Assembly (NCBI GenBank): GCA_036924285.1
Contig: JAYKYS010000010.1
Location: 12,933,001-12,997,000 of the forward strand
Length of the DNA: 64,000 nt
Source of the DNA: Asterella californica
Taxonomy: Eukaryota > Streptophyta > Marchantiopsida > Marchantiales > Aytoniaceae
Direction: 5' to 3'
The translations under genes were made by a program, and so were the position numbers. The notes beneath the pieces were generated by a model, which saw nothing but the letters and a program-made list of their open reading frames with translations, was not told the origin of the DNA and did not search any database. Numbering within the stretch: position 1 is the stretch's first letter; each line of letters opens with the position of its first letter. This document shows positions 51,655-62,200 of the stretch, piece by piece.

Positions 51655-52219
51655 CTCCCCTTCGAGGGGAGTCAACTCCGCACGAGTTGACTCCCTCGTC
51701 GGGAGAGCTTTCCAGCTCCGAGGAGTTGGGAGCTCCTCCGAAGAACGGGGGGTGGGCAGCCGCCGCCGCCGCCCTTCCGAGAAGGACGGGATGGGGGACG
51801 AGACCCGAGAGGTTATAACTCCCGGGGTTCGTGCCCCAGCCTTGGGGGCCGCCCCGGGAAGTTAAGGGGGCGTGGCCTCACGTGTGGGGCCGCGCCCCTT
51901 GACTAGCCGTGCCTCTTGGCTCGCCTTGACGGGGCGCGTCTCCATAAGGAGACGTGCCGTTTGCCTCGAGGATTTGCCCTCCTGGATTATAGGGGCGTCG
52001 CCTCTCCATGGGGAGGCGTGCCAGTTAGTATGCCGTGCAGGGTCGAGGTATGCGCCTTGGTCTTGGGTCCACGGATCACCCTCGTGACGATCCGTGTCTC
52101 CCTCAGAATTCGGTGCCAGAAGGGTTGCGAGAAATGTGCGTGAATTTTCAGGGAGTGTGTTTGTGGACTGTGATTGTGCGAAGGGGTGCAAGGAGAGGAT
52201 CAGCCGTGGTCGACCACGG
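51655..52219. repeat. GC-rich array of short stem-loops
   Basis: Successive inverted repeats: 51655-51671 (CTCCCCT/AGGGGAG), 51669-51693 (GAGTCAACTC-5 nt-GAGTTGACTC, perfect), 51937-51954 (CGTCTCC-ATAA-GGAGACG), about 51999-52018 (CGCCTC/GAGGCG), 52071-52095 (ACGGATC/GATCCGT) and 52204-52219 (perfect palindrome CCGTGGTCGACCACGG). Base composition contrasts with the AT-rich neighbours. Open frames here are fortuitous. The origin is unknown; organellar or other foreign DNA is possible. Confidence 0.7.
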
Positions 52220-52329
52220 TTGCTCGATCTGTCACCACGGTCGCCTCCAGGACCCCCCAGTCTTTTCCGAGAGGACGTTTCAAGGGGCATTGTTGGAAGC
52301 AGGGATTGGGAGTGCTCTGCCTTCAGCTG

Positions 52330-54971
52330 GGCATGGTGTGCTTGCGGGAGTGACATAGTGTGCACGGGAATTACAGACGAGCCTAGCAAGTAAAGATCAT
52401 TGCTTAGCGGGCATGGGACAATTGGACGTCTGTTCTTGTCCTCTAGATGGCAAGTACCATTACCGATAATGCACCACCCACCCTTGGAGTCAAACATTCG
52501 AGTTGAAAACAAGTTCTTTCGTAGTGCGGGGACGTGCAAGACGTCCTTAATTAAGACGTTTTCGCCGTTGAGAAGTCTAACTTCAACATCGCCGTGACCT
52601 TCAATCTGAACTGTAGTGTCATCTCCTAAGAGAATTTGATCTTGAAGAGCACTTTCTCGGTCAGTGTACTTACAAAATTGATCACGGTCGAATGCCATGT
52701 GATGGGTAGCGCCGGTGTCAACGTACCAATGACGGTCCATAGTTCGAGGTGCAAATTCGTTGTAGAGCTGGGTCATCAGTACTCGCCTAGTGTTGTTGTT
52801 GGTGTTGCGCTGGCGATTCTTCTGGTTGCGGTTTTTCTGATTTCTGCCTTGTTGCTGAGGTTGATTGGGCGGAGCGCTGCTGCTTGAAGCTTGATTTGGG
52901 CAATTCTGGACACGATGTCCAGTTAAATTGCACCCAAAGCACTGAATGTTGGAATCTAGTGTCCGCTTCTTAGAACGGTTGCCATTCTTGCCTTGCTTGG
53001 GTGGTTGCCTCTTTCCTGCAAACAATGCGGTCGAAGGTTCATGTTGCATTCTTCGACGAAAAGTTTCTTCGGTGAGAAGAAACGAGATGAGATCTTGCAA
53101 CGTCAAGTTGGTGTTGCATCTCATCACTTGTAGGAACATTTGGTAGTTGTCTGGCATGCTACCCATGAGTGTGAGCAGCTGCTCTTGTGCGTCTACTTGT
53201 ACGCCTGCAGACGCCAACTGCTCGACAATTGACTTGAAAGTGTTTACATGCGATGTGACTGTGTCGTTCGTCTTCATCTTGAGAGTTCGCAGCTTTTCTT
53301 TCAAGTGCATCTGGGTCACTGTGTCTTGCGCGGCAAAGTTAGAAGTCAATGTGTTCCAAGCTTCTGTTGCCGAGCGGCAAGAAATAATGTGACCGATAAT
53401 AGTGTTCTCGCAACATTGATTTATTGCCGTCAAAGCATTCTTGCTCTGACGATCCCACTCCGCAATGCTACTTGGTCCGGTGGCAGGTAGGGGGTTAGCG
53501 GCAATGGCTACTGGTCGAGGTTCACTACCATCGACAATTCCGAGAACGCCTTCAGCATCTAACTGGAGTTTCATCTTGTGTTTCCAGTACGTGAAGTACG
53601 TCCCATCGAACTTTGCCCAGCCTTTAGTGCTGAACGTTGTAGAGTTGAGAGTTTTCCTCGGGAAGGGCGGAACCTTCTGGCTGTGATATGATCGTGAAGG
53701 TTGTGGGAAGACTACTTGGGAAAGTGTTGGGCTTCAGGTTCTGGTTGTTTACTATCCAGAGGTAGGCTTCAGGTCATAAGGGGCACTATAAACCTTCACA
53801 CAGGTCGAATGGATCCTCCAGTATGTTCAGGAAGTGAAAATCAGATCAGACTAACAGTAATAAGGTTCGTCAGCGAACTTTAACAATCAAGAATCAGAAA
53901 CATAAGATGGTTTAGGCTTCAGAACTCCTCCTACATGTAAATGAAGTCCTACTGGATACACATATGAAGTTTCAGCTTGATATCAATTCAGAACACCAAG
54001 ATATGGGTAGAAACTTTCTGAATAGAGAAATTACGGCAATTTCTGGTACCCAGATAGCTATTTCGACCTATAACAAGAAATTGGCTCGATCAAATTCGAA
54101 GTTTCTTACAGGATTTGCAGTACACAGCTTGCTGAACACTCCTGTGAAGTTGGACTTCCTGATTCCACACAGAACTCCAGATCTCGCTCTCTGAAGTTGC
54201 TGTTCTAGATTGAGAGCTTTTCGGACCCCCTCTACTTCAGCGGTCGCCCTGAATTACTCAGTAACTCAAATCACTTGAAACTTTTTTGACAGTCGTAGCC
54301 CGGCTGACAGTGAACGCAACCACGAAGGTTTGAAGCGATTTCCTCAATTCTGCTGCAATTGACACTCAAAACCTCAAAATCAACAAAAGTGATGCAATTT
54401 TGGCACAATCCGAACTTCAATTGGGCATAACTCCTTGTTTATTGATCCAAATCGATCAAGAATTTCACTGACAGTGCTTGGCTCGACGAGCTCTATCTCC
54501 CTATGCTCTCAGATTTTGCAGTGTCCTCACCAGATGCTCAAAATCCACACTAGAGCTCTGTTTCTAAACTTAGAGTTTTACAAAAGACAAAAATGGACCA
54601 ATGGGAGTTCATAGCTCCATTAGGTTGTCATTTTGTGCCTTAAACTACCTGGTAACTTATCTACACGCATAGGCAACCACGTCAAGCTCCCTAGAGTGCC
54701 AGCGTAAAACTTAAACTACCTAAAATGACACGCAGCCCCGAAAATTAACTTAAATCAGCTAGAAAGCGTGCATAGGCGACACGCAAATACAACCCATGAG
54801 CTTAAAACCCTATTAACATGGTAATCAACCTACTAAGACTCAAAATATATAACATCTTTCAAAAATGGACTTCTCTGAGGTCTTAGCTTCACTCAGAGAG
54901 ACTAACGCCTTACAGAGAAGTGAATCATTTACTATGTGAAATGATTCACATCACGACAACGTGTTCGTCAT
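52330..54971 (-). pseudogene. Ty1/Copia gag and protease fragment, split by a solo LTR
   Basis: The gag start ATG is at 54969-54971 (minus). The frame is cut after codon 4 by the solo LTR at 53638-54958 and resumes at about 53637 with GWAKFDGTYFTYWKHKM, typical of Copia gag (UBN2-like). Following motifs are TAINQCCENTIIGHI, AWNTLTSNF, LMGSMPDNYQMFLQVM, the zinc knuckle CFGCNLTGHRVQNC near 52930 and protease HWYVDTGATHHMAFDRDQF near 52700. Copia homology fades near 52330, before the GAG_pre-integrase HKRxGH region; the open frame beyond that into the GC-rich DNA is not conserved. Integrase, RT and the 3' LTR are missing. Confidence 0.88.
53638..54958 (-). repeat. Solo LTR-D in the Copia gag
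   Basis: 1321 bp, from TGTAGAGTTGAGAGTTTTCC to TCACATCACGACA, matching the Element 2 LTRs along its length with more substitutions. A 4-bp duplication ACGT flanks it (53634-53637 and 54959-54962). No internal sequence remains. The 11-bp terminal inverted repeat GTGAATCATTT/AAATGATTCAC is conserved. Confidence 0.92.
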
Positions 54972-55138
54972 CGTAGATTTATCGCTGAACTACTGAGGTT
55001 CTATTGAGCGTTGCGATCGTCTAAGCGAGAAGCGCCCTTCGCGCTTTAGCAATCAAGGCGTCCCCTGATTGCTCCTTCACCTGTGCCTAGGTCTACCTGA
55101 AGCCTACGTTATTGTGCTGGGAAAATAACAACCCGTCA

Positions 55139-55149
55139 CTCTGATACCA
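55139..55149 (-). promoter_or_regulatory. tRNA-iMet primer-binding site of the Copia element
   Basis: The minus strand reads TGGTATCAGAG, the standard plant Copia primer site complementary to the initiator tRNA-Met 3' end. It lies about 170 bp upstream of the gag ATG, as expected. Confidence 0.85.
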
Positions 55150-55151
55150 TA

Positions 55152-55341
55152 TAGGAAAAAGAGAGAGAGGATCAATGTGAGAGACCAAGTATGAGTAAGC
55201 TTGTTTACTAAAATGAATATTGAGGTAGGAGGTCCAAAGGCCAGGTACTTATACTTTGGTACAAGGGCAGGCAAAGCCTGCGAAAGGACATGAGCCCAAA
55301 TAGTCTAAACTAGTTGCTGTACTTTACGTTCATACTGTACA
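55152..55341 (-). repeat. Putative short 5' LTR of the Copia element
   Basis: Starts on the coding strand near TGTACAGTATGAACG and ends before TGGTATCAG. A TATAAGTA motif near 55245 and the adjoining CT-rich TCTCTCTCTTTTTCC fit a promoter and U5. At about 190 bp it would be short. There is no second copy in the window, so the outer limit is a guess. Confidence 0.4.
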
Positions 55342-57561
55342 GTCAGTTCTAACAAAAGCAAGATTGCGTGCGTCAGAACTCTTAAAAGTTTATTCCGAAA
55401 TATCGAGACAAAATCGTTGCACTAGAGATCCATACAAAGAAAAATCCAACCTTTTAAACGATTTAGGGATTTTATCAGGGAGTGATCTTCTACTGTTTCT
55501 ATTAACAATAAAAGGCATCTTAGGTTTAATGACTAGATTCTCCCTTAATTAGGAAAAGGGGTGGCTAGTTGCAGTTCCTAAACGAAATTTGGTGTGCTAT
55601 GAACTTCGGAGGGAGGCTCTGCCTCTCTCTGAGGGCACCCACCACCTGCCTACGGGCTAATTAAAAAGAAAAAGAGCCGGATCAGTTGCTAACGCATGGC
55701 CAAGCAATTCCATTGCAAGTTGAGCAGCTTGTTACTTGACTCTGCAAAATCCTCAAATCTCACGAATCTAACCGGTTCACGTAGGTAGGTTCTTCTTTTG
55801 CCGTTCAGCACATCTTACTAAAAGTTCGGATGTCGGAAATGTTCTCGGGTCACGTACGGCTACGGAGAATCCAAGAGTGTTTTGCAACTGATAAGTTGTT
55901 TTGCTGTGAGAAGTAATGCATAGATCCTCGTCCTGAAATTGATCATATCGGTCATTTGAAACTCATTTTCATGAACCAGTCTGAGATCGATTCAAATCGA
56001 GTTTTGATCACATGATTCACTATGGATTCTAAAGTAGAGTACTGGTTAAGAATCTGTAACTTCTACCGTAAGCATGTTCTTTTTATGCTATATCAAAATA
56101 ATCGAGATGTCGAGTTGATTGCTACTGCTTTTTATGTTCACACATGGATCATTTAACTATATAAAGTACATAGTTCGGATCAAACTAATACATAACAGTT
56201 GTTGGCATCTCAAGGGACGATCAAGCATATTAGAAAACCATGTGTAGAGTAATATAGATTCTAAAGAAATTAGTAGGTATTGTTAAAATGTAATGAAATA
56301 TATATATTAAAAATTTTATGTAATAGAGCTTTTATAATACCAAGAAAACGTATTAAAAATTTAAGTAAAAAGAAATAATTTAGAGTGAACAATCCAATCC
56401 AATTCATCACAGAATAATGCGCATGAATTTATATGAATGTGACAGAAAAATATACTTTTAATCCAAAAACATATTTTGAAGTTCATCAAAGAATGATATA
56501 TAAGTAAAATAAATATCATTTTATCATAGAAGTCTAGAAAAGTAAAGCTTAACATTTTCTTCAACAAATAAGATAGAGGGTTTTGAATTAGCTCCCTATA
56601 CGTAAATCCAAAGAGTGACCTCTGGAGATTCCAGGTCTTAAAATTTAAAGCCAACTATCCGAATGTAAAAAGTAAAAAATTCCCTGTAAGTGAATCTGGA
56701 AGTTGCTGCAATCATTTTCACAATATGATAACGTGGGTCATTGAGAACCCCTTTGAGAATATCGAACGGATGAGTTGCTCTTCGACTATCCGATTCTCCA
56801 GTGTGTTTTTCTTAACGTTGATGAATCAATCTTCATTGTTCGAAAAATTCCAACAAATATGGAAGATAGTACTATTCATCTTTTCTTCTCACCAGCCACA
56901 ATCACAAATAGTGTTTGAACTAGCTAAAGCAACCAAAACACGAATAACATAACCCTGAAGATTGGATGTGTTGCATGTAGAAAGTGTGAGAATAAGTTTT
57001 CAACTAAAGGTTTGTGTCTTCTGGCAAGTACTCAATCGTTTTTCGGTGATCAACTTTCTTGTGAAAGTGGCACTTTACAAAAGCTCTATGCCACCATGTT
57101 TCTGCATATTTATTTTGACGATAACTGTCTCTTTATAGCATCCATCATTTCTCAAACATCCACTTCTTCGAAATCTTCATATTCTGTCTTCAAATATTTG
57201 GTCAACTCACAATCTATTTCCATCTCTCGGTAACCTTCCTGATGTGCCAATATTTTGTCACTACTCACAATCTATCTCCATATCTCGGTAACCTTTCTGA
57301 AGTTCTCACGCGTGTGAGATTCTGGACCCCACTTTCATGTAAGGTCTTCAATGCCCTGACCAATATGGTCTAATTACACTCTTGGGAAATGTTTTCACGT
57401 TCAACAGACATCGCCTAATCTGACTTACTCATTTGAACTAGAACATGCTACGCTTGTTCAACATTTACACGTTACTAGGTTATTATTTCCTTGACTAAAC
57501 GTTCGGCAAACATATACGCACCACCTTGTTTGACTTTATACGGGGTGAACAATTTTTACAC
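55342..57561. other. Gene-poor stretch, part possibly organelle-like
   Basis: 55364-55552 (+) has an open frame with SELLKVYSEISRQNRCTRD and LLLFLLTIKGILGL that I cannot place. The following GAGGGAGGCTCTGCCTCTC and GGGCACCCACCACCTGCC words look like spacer repeats of bryophyte mitochondrial DNA, only a tentative resemblance. 56200-56700 is AT-rich. A 39-bp block around ATCTATTTCCATCTCTCGGT is repeated 59 bp apart (57203 and 57262). A frame near 56990 holds the cysteine run CVACRKCENKF. Nothing is confidently a gene. Confidence 0.35.
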
Positions 57562-57661
57562 AAGCACCATAAGCGATACATTCTGTCTTTGTCGGACACT
57601 TCCTCGACTCTCTAGGCAGCCGTCAAAACAGTCACTGGCAGAATGACCGCTTATGGTGCTT
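57562..57661. repeat. miRNA- or MITE-like foldback, about 100 bp
   Basis: Left arm 57562-57585 (AAGCACCATAAGCGATACATTCTG) and right arm 57639-57661 (CAGAATGACCGCTTATGGTGCTT) pair at about 20-21 of 23 positions with a small internal mismatch. They are separated by about 53 nt with weak pairing. The arm length and near-perfect pairing fit a small pre-miRNA or a tiny foldback element. No flanking duplication is clear. Confidence 0.6.
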
Positions 57662-59274
57662 TATTCTATACATAAGACAATCTTCCGAGACAATCTAACA
57701 CTCTTCGTACAGTTCCCACACTACCATCCACAAATTCGTTATTATGTTCATACGTAAACGGATACACAGATGCCCTTACTCGGTGTAAGATTTCTTAGTG
57801 TCATCTTCCTTTAACGGGCACCAGACACTGACAGTCCGTACCACCGAGTCTTCTACTGTTGATTCACTGATTTCGCAGTGGGAACCGAAATCATTCTGCA
57901 TGATCTGTAGTTCTGTGGGTCTTTCATATTAGCTACAGAGACAAGGCTCGGAAGTTCTGAGAGAACTTACTGGTGTGCACCTCTAGAGGGGATCTTCCAG
58001 GAGGCCGGAAAATTAGGTCTCTACCTCAACCCTAAATGCGGAAAAGACTGGTAAACTTGACTGGAACCCAGGTCAAACCCTAAACTGCTTGGCTAAATAT
58101 CTTTCCGATAATGCGAACCGCACAGCTGACAGACACCATCACAATGCTCGACTCCATGAAATAACTCCATGAAATATGTCTCTTCCACTACCCCCGTCAC
58201 CCGGTTACTCCTAAACTCACCCTAACGCAGATTCCATCTGTGCTACGGAGGAATGAATCATGAATACTTACAACCACTGAAAGCGGAAGCATTCCCTGCC
58301 TTCCCACCTCAGACCCAGAAGTAGGTAATGGTATCCAAGAACGAAAACAGCAGAATGTCTCCGCATTTTGAGTACGAAGTACCGCAACTTCCGGTTTCCC
58401 ATGTCTACGGCTCTTCCTATCTCCTGAAGTCCCCTGAAAGTTCCAAACACGTCCGATCCACGACGACCTGAAATGAACTCGAGAAGACGCGATAGTGTAT
58501 CACATGTCCGGAGGTGAACACTCCGAACCCCAGGACCGAGTTATGACTCGACAGACTCCGGCAGCGACCACCGAAGATCACCTTCCAAATCAACTCGCCA
58601 ACAATTCAGACACCAACTAAAGCACAACAGTTTGAATACAAGAACTCTATGAGGGCTCGACTGCTGCATCTTCCCAACCCAGAATGTATGTTGCGATTAC
58701 TTCACACATATATGGTGTCACCAGTACACAATGGACGAACACTGCTCGAGTCCTCAAGGTGCTCCTCTATCCAAGAGGGTAGTCAATTTCAGTAGAATAA
58801 AATTATATTGCTCTCAGGGCATTTTCTTCCTATACAACCCTAAGAAAGAAAGTCTACTCGGCCCTATTGACAATTTAGAGCTCCTGATATAGCAGCTCTG
58901 CACAGTTGATTCTGTCCTGCTTCATTTCCTATGGGAGGGATTAAATCAATGATAAGGCTTCTATGTCATCAATGCATGCCTAAACTCAGAGACACACTGC
59001 CGTAGATTCAGCAGTATATGCCAGCAAAATTGATTGTGAATTTGACAGGAAAATGAAGTGAAATACACACCACTTGATTTTCTGTCAGGGGAACTCATTT
59101 CGGGTAAGCTAACCTGCATGTCAACTGAAACCCTTTGATATACCTCATTCGAAACGCTAACAATTGAAGAAGCAGAAAAACGCCTCTTCTGGTTTTAAAA
59201 AGAAGAAAAAGGAAAGGGAAAAGTCTCTCTAGCACTCACGGCTCTCTTTACAATACAAGGTTTGCAAGTCAGGT
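57662..59274. other. 3' flank of MED14, no recognisable gene
   Basis: Mixed-composition DNA without domains in any frame. It probably contains the MED14 3' untranslated region and terminator next to 59275, but I see no unambiguous polyadenylation signal. Confidence 0.35.
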
Positions 59275-62200
59275 CTAGGAAGTGTATGGACTGGCCATAG
59301 GAGATGGAGCATTTAAACCCCCTTTACGGAGCGACAAAACAGCCTGCTGTACAGTTCTCTGAACGAGCTCAGCAACGGGCTGCAATCTGCCGAGTCCCTG
59401 ATCATTCCCAGGTACATAATGATCTACTGCATTGGTGATGACCACTTTACTGTGCTCCCAATCTTCCTGCCTTACCCAACAAGCTCTACCACCATGACTC
59501 CCTTCCACATTCACAACCGACAATCGAGACGGTTCACTGAACTGGTACCTCAACCTAACCGCAACACACTGTGGCAACCACGCGGCACCCCCTGCTACGT
59601 TGATGGGTGGAAGTTGCTGTCCATCTAAGAACAATGTGAGAGTGAACTCTACAATGTTTCGGGCCCGGATATGGCGAATGCTGCTCTTCGCCTGCGAAGT
59701 TAGCCCTTGCGCGACTACTTCTTCCTGAGTCCCTGGAAAGAAACCTGAACCTACTCGATTCTCGAGGCACAGTTCTATCTTCGGGCGAGACGTCTGAGTG
59801 CCATCCCCACCTTGACCTTGGCTCGCAGCAGCTTTCTGCAGCTCTTTCTCCCAGGCAATAAGCTTCAGAAACTCGCGAAGAATCGGAATCGGCAACGTCA
59901 GCATGGTTACAAATGACGCCAATCGGGATGCATCGTAAGGTTCAGACGCAACTCTTCGTGCGAAGAAATCACTAATTTCTGCCATCTCTGGTTGACTCAG
60001 CTCGTCGCCACCTTGTTGTTGCTGGAATTTCTTGACATTAATGGCCTGCAGGTAAAGCTGTTGGCGGTGCATGCTAACGGCGAATACACAATTCCTGCAA
60101 CCACAGAGATCTTGGTTGGCAACTCGCAGATCCCATCTTGAATGAGAGAAGAAACAACTGACACAATACGACCCATGGGTGGACTACAGCTACCCTGTTC
60201 AATGGAGTAAACCACATAATTAATTAAACCACTTAATGATATTGCAGAAGGAAACCATGGACGGAGAGCGTACCAAATATAAAATCGAAGAGCAGGTTGT
60301 TCGGGGTCATGGTTCAAAAGAGCTCCCTCGTTCTCTTTTAATAACGATCCCAGAACATCCCGCAATATACTAGGGAACTGCGCAAAGAGCCACAAAACTC
60401 CGAGGTACCGGAGTGTTCCACGTAGGACCTTCTTCAGAGCTGCAAGAGGAACCCAGGCACCTCCATAACCACCGTCATCTCCCAGCCCAAAGATAGCAGT
60501 ATACTCGCTCCTTAATCCGACGCTGGGTCCGTTACTAAGGTTCCGCCCGGGATTCATTCCCATCCCTGAGCTGTTTGGAGGCCCACCTTGCATATTCCCA
60601 CCCCTAGACCCCATAACCAAGGCATTGTTTCCCATCCTGGAGCCAAGCATCGAGCTAGGGTTGCTTCGCATTGCAGCGGCCGTCGAGTTAACTCCCCCCC
60701 CCCAACCTGTTGACAGACCAGCACCGTACTCCCTCCGTTCCGTCCCTCCGTTCCCAGGCAGGTTCGCAGAAGGACCCGCTGCAGACACCGCATCACCACT
60801 AGAAAGACCCAAGGCAACATGCTCCATGACGAATGGACGGAACTGCGGACAGGGTAGGGAACCTCCAGCAGCAGATCCACCAGTTCGAGGAGGCGGTGCT
60901 GGTTGCAACCAAACCTGGTCCCCAGCAAAGCAGCGCATATCCATAGCAAACTGCCTACGATAGACAATACGGATCCAATAGGGTGTCCTCAACAAGACCG
61001 AAACATCTGTAGGAAGCAAGGAGCTTGGAACCAAGCCTGGAATAATCGGTCTTCCAGGACCAGAAGCAAGACCTCCAGTTTGAGAACCATGAATGGCTCC
61101 TGCATTGCCCATACCAAGAACCGAGGTTGAGCCGTTAGGTAATCTACCTTGAGCAATTGCTGAAGTTGCGTTCGTAGAACTTGACATTGGGGAAGAAACT
61201 TGTCCAAGTAATCCAGCTGCTGTAGATTTTGGACCAAGCCCTGAACTGGTTCCTCCTTGAACGGGACCGCTAGAAGCTACCGCAGTAGTGGCAGGACCCA
61301 GCATTCGTGCTGGTCTGATTGCTGCTGCAAGGGCTTGCAGCGGCCCAACAGAGACTCTTATTGAATCCAGAAGAAGCTCCACCTCGCCCCCATTGATGTA
61401 GTCTTCAAGATACTGCAAACCATTAAGCAATTGAATAAGACCACAGCACCGAGTGAATAAATTCGACTAATCTGGATCATGTACTAGGGTATTCTTGTAC
61501 AAAGTCAAGAAACCAACACCATCAGCACTGAAGTACAGGGGAGCATTAACTCGAAAGTAACGAGAGACTAGTATTACGAGAGAAACGAATTCGGAATGGT
61601 AAGGAGAACTGAAAACCTTGGTATGAGGCCATAGCTGTTCAGGAGAAACATGGATGGTACAACCCCTGTTCCCTACTTCCCACTCCACTACAAATCGTGC
61701 CATAACTCCCGGTAATGAACCCATATACGTAAACCAAATACTCGTGAGCCCGACAGCTTCAACCCTGAATGCCCGCCTCATTACCTCCCACTTCTTCTCT
61801 CCGCCTTCGCTCCTTTCACCAATAGAGAGTCTACCTCTTCCATGGATCCTAGACCCCTTTTCGTGTTCACCTTCACCGTTTTCTTGTAATCCCTCTACCT
61901 TCTCTTCCCCCTTCTCCAAAAGTTTTCTGATACCTACAGCAAACATCCGGGCACTCCACAACCGCTCCAAATCTGCGACTAGCTTCTTCACGCTATCATC
62001 CTCTACAGCAGCGTATCTTAACACTAGGCCTTTCTGGGTGCAGCTAAAATGACAATCCTCCTCTGGCAGAGTCGCGAACTGCACACCGGAACCCCAAGTA
62101 GTTGACGTCTTCTGCATCTGGAGCTCCCACAATGCCTTGAAATGTGCATCTTGAACTTCCACTTCCCAACCATCGCTACCAGGTTTCCCCAGACACAAAC

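Noticed and set aside
51862..52330. C-terminal extension of the Copia gag-protease frame
   Set aside because: The frame stays open through the GC-rich stem-loops, but the sequence has no Copia homology there and its composition matches the foreign segment.
56361..56654. AT-rich minus-strand open frame as a membrane protein
   Set aside because: Phe/Ile/Leu-rich content is expected from AT-rich DNA. No signal, domain or homologue is recognised.
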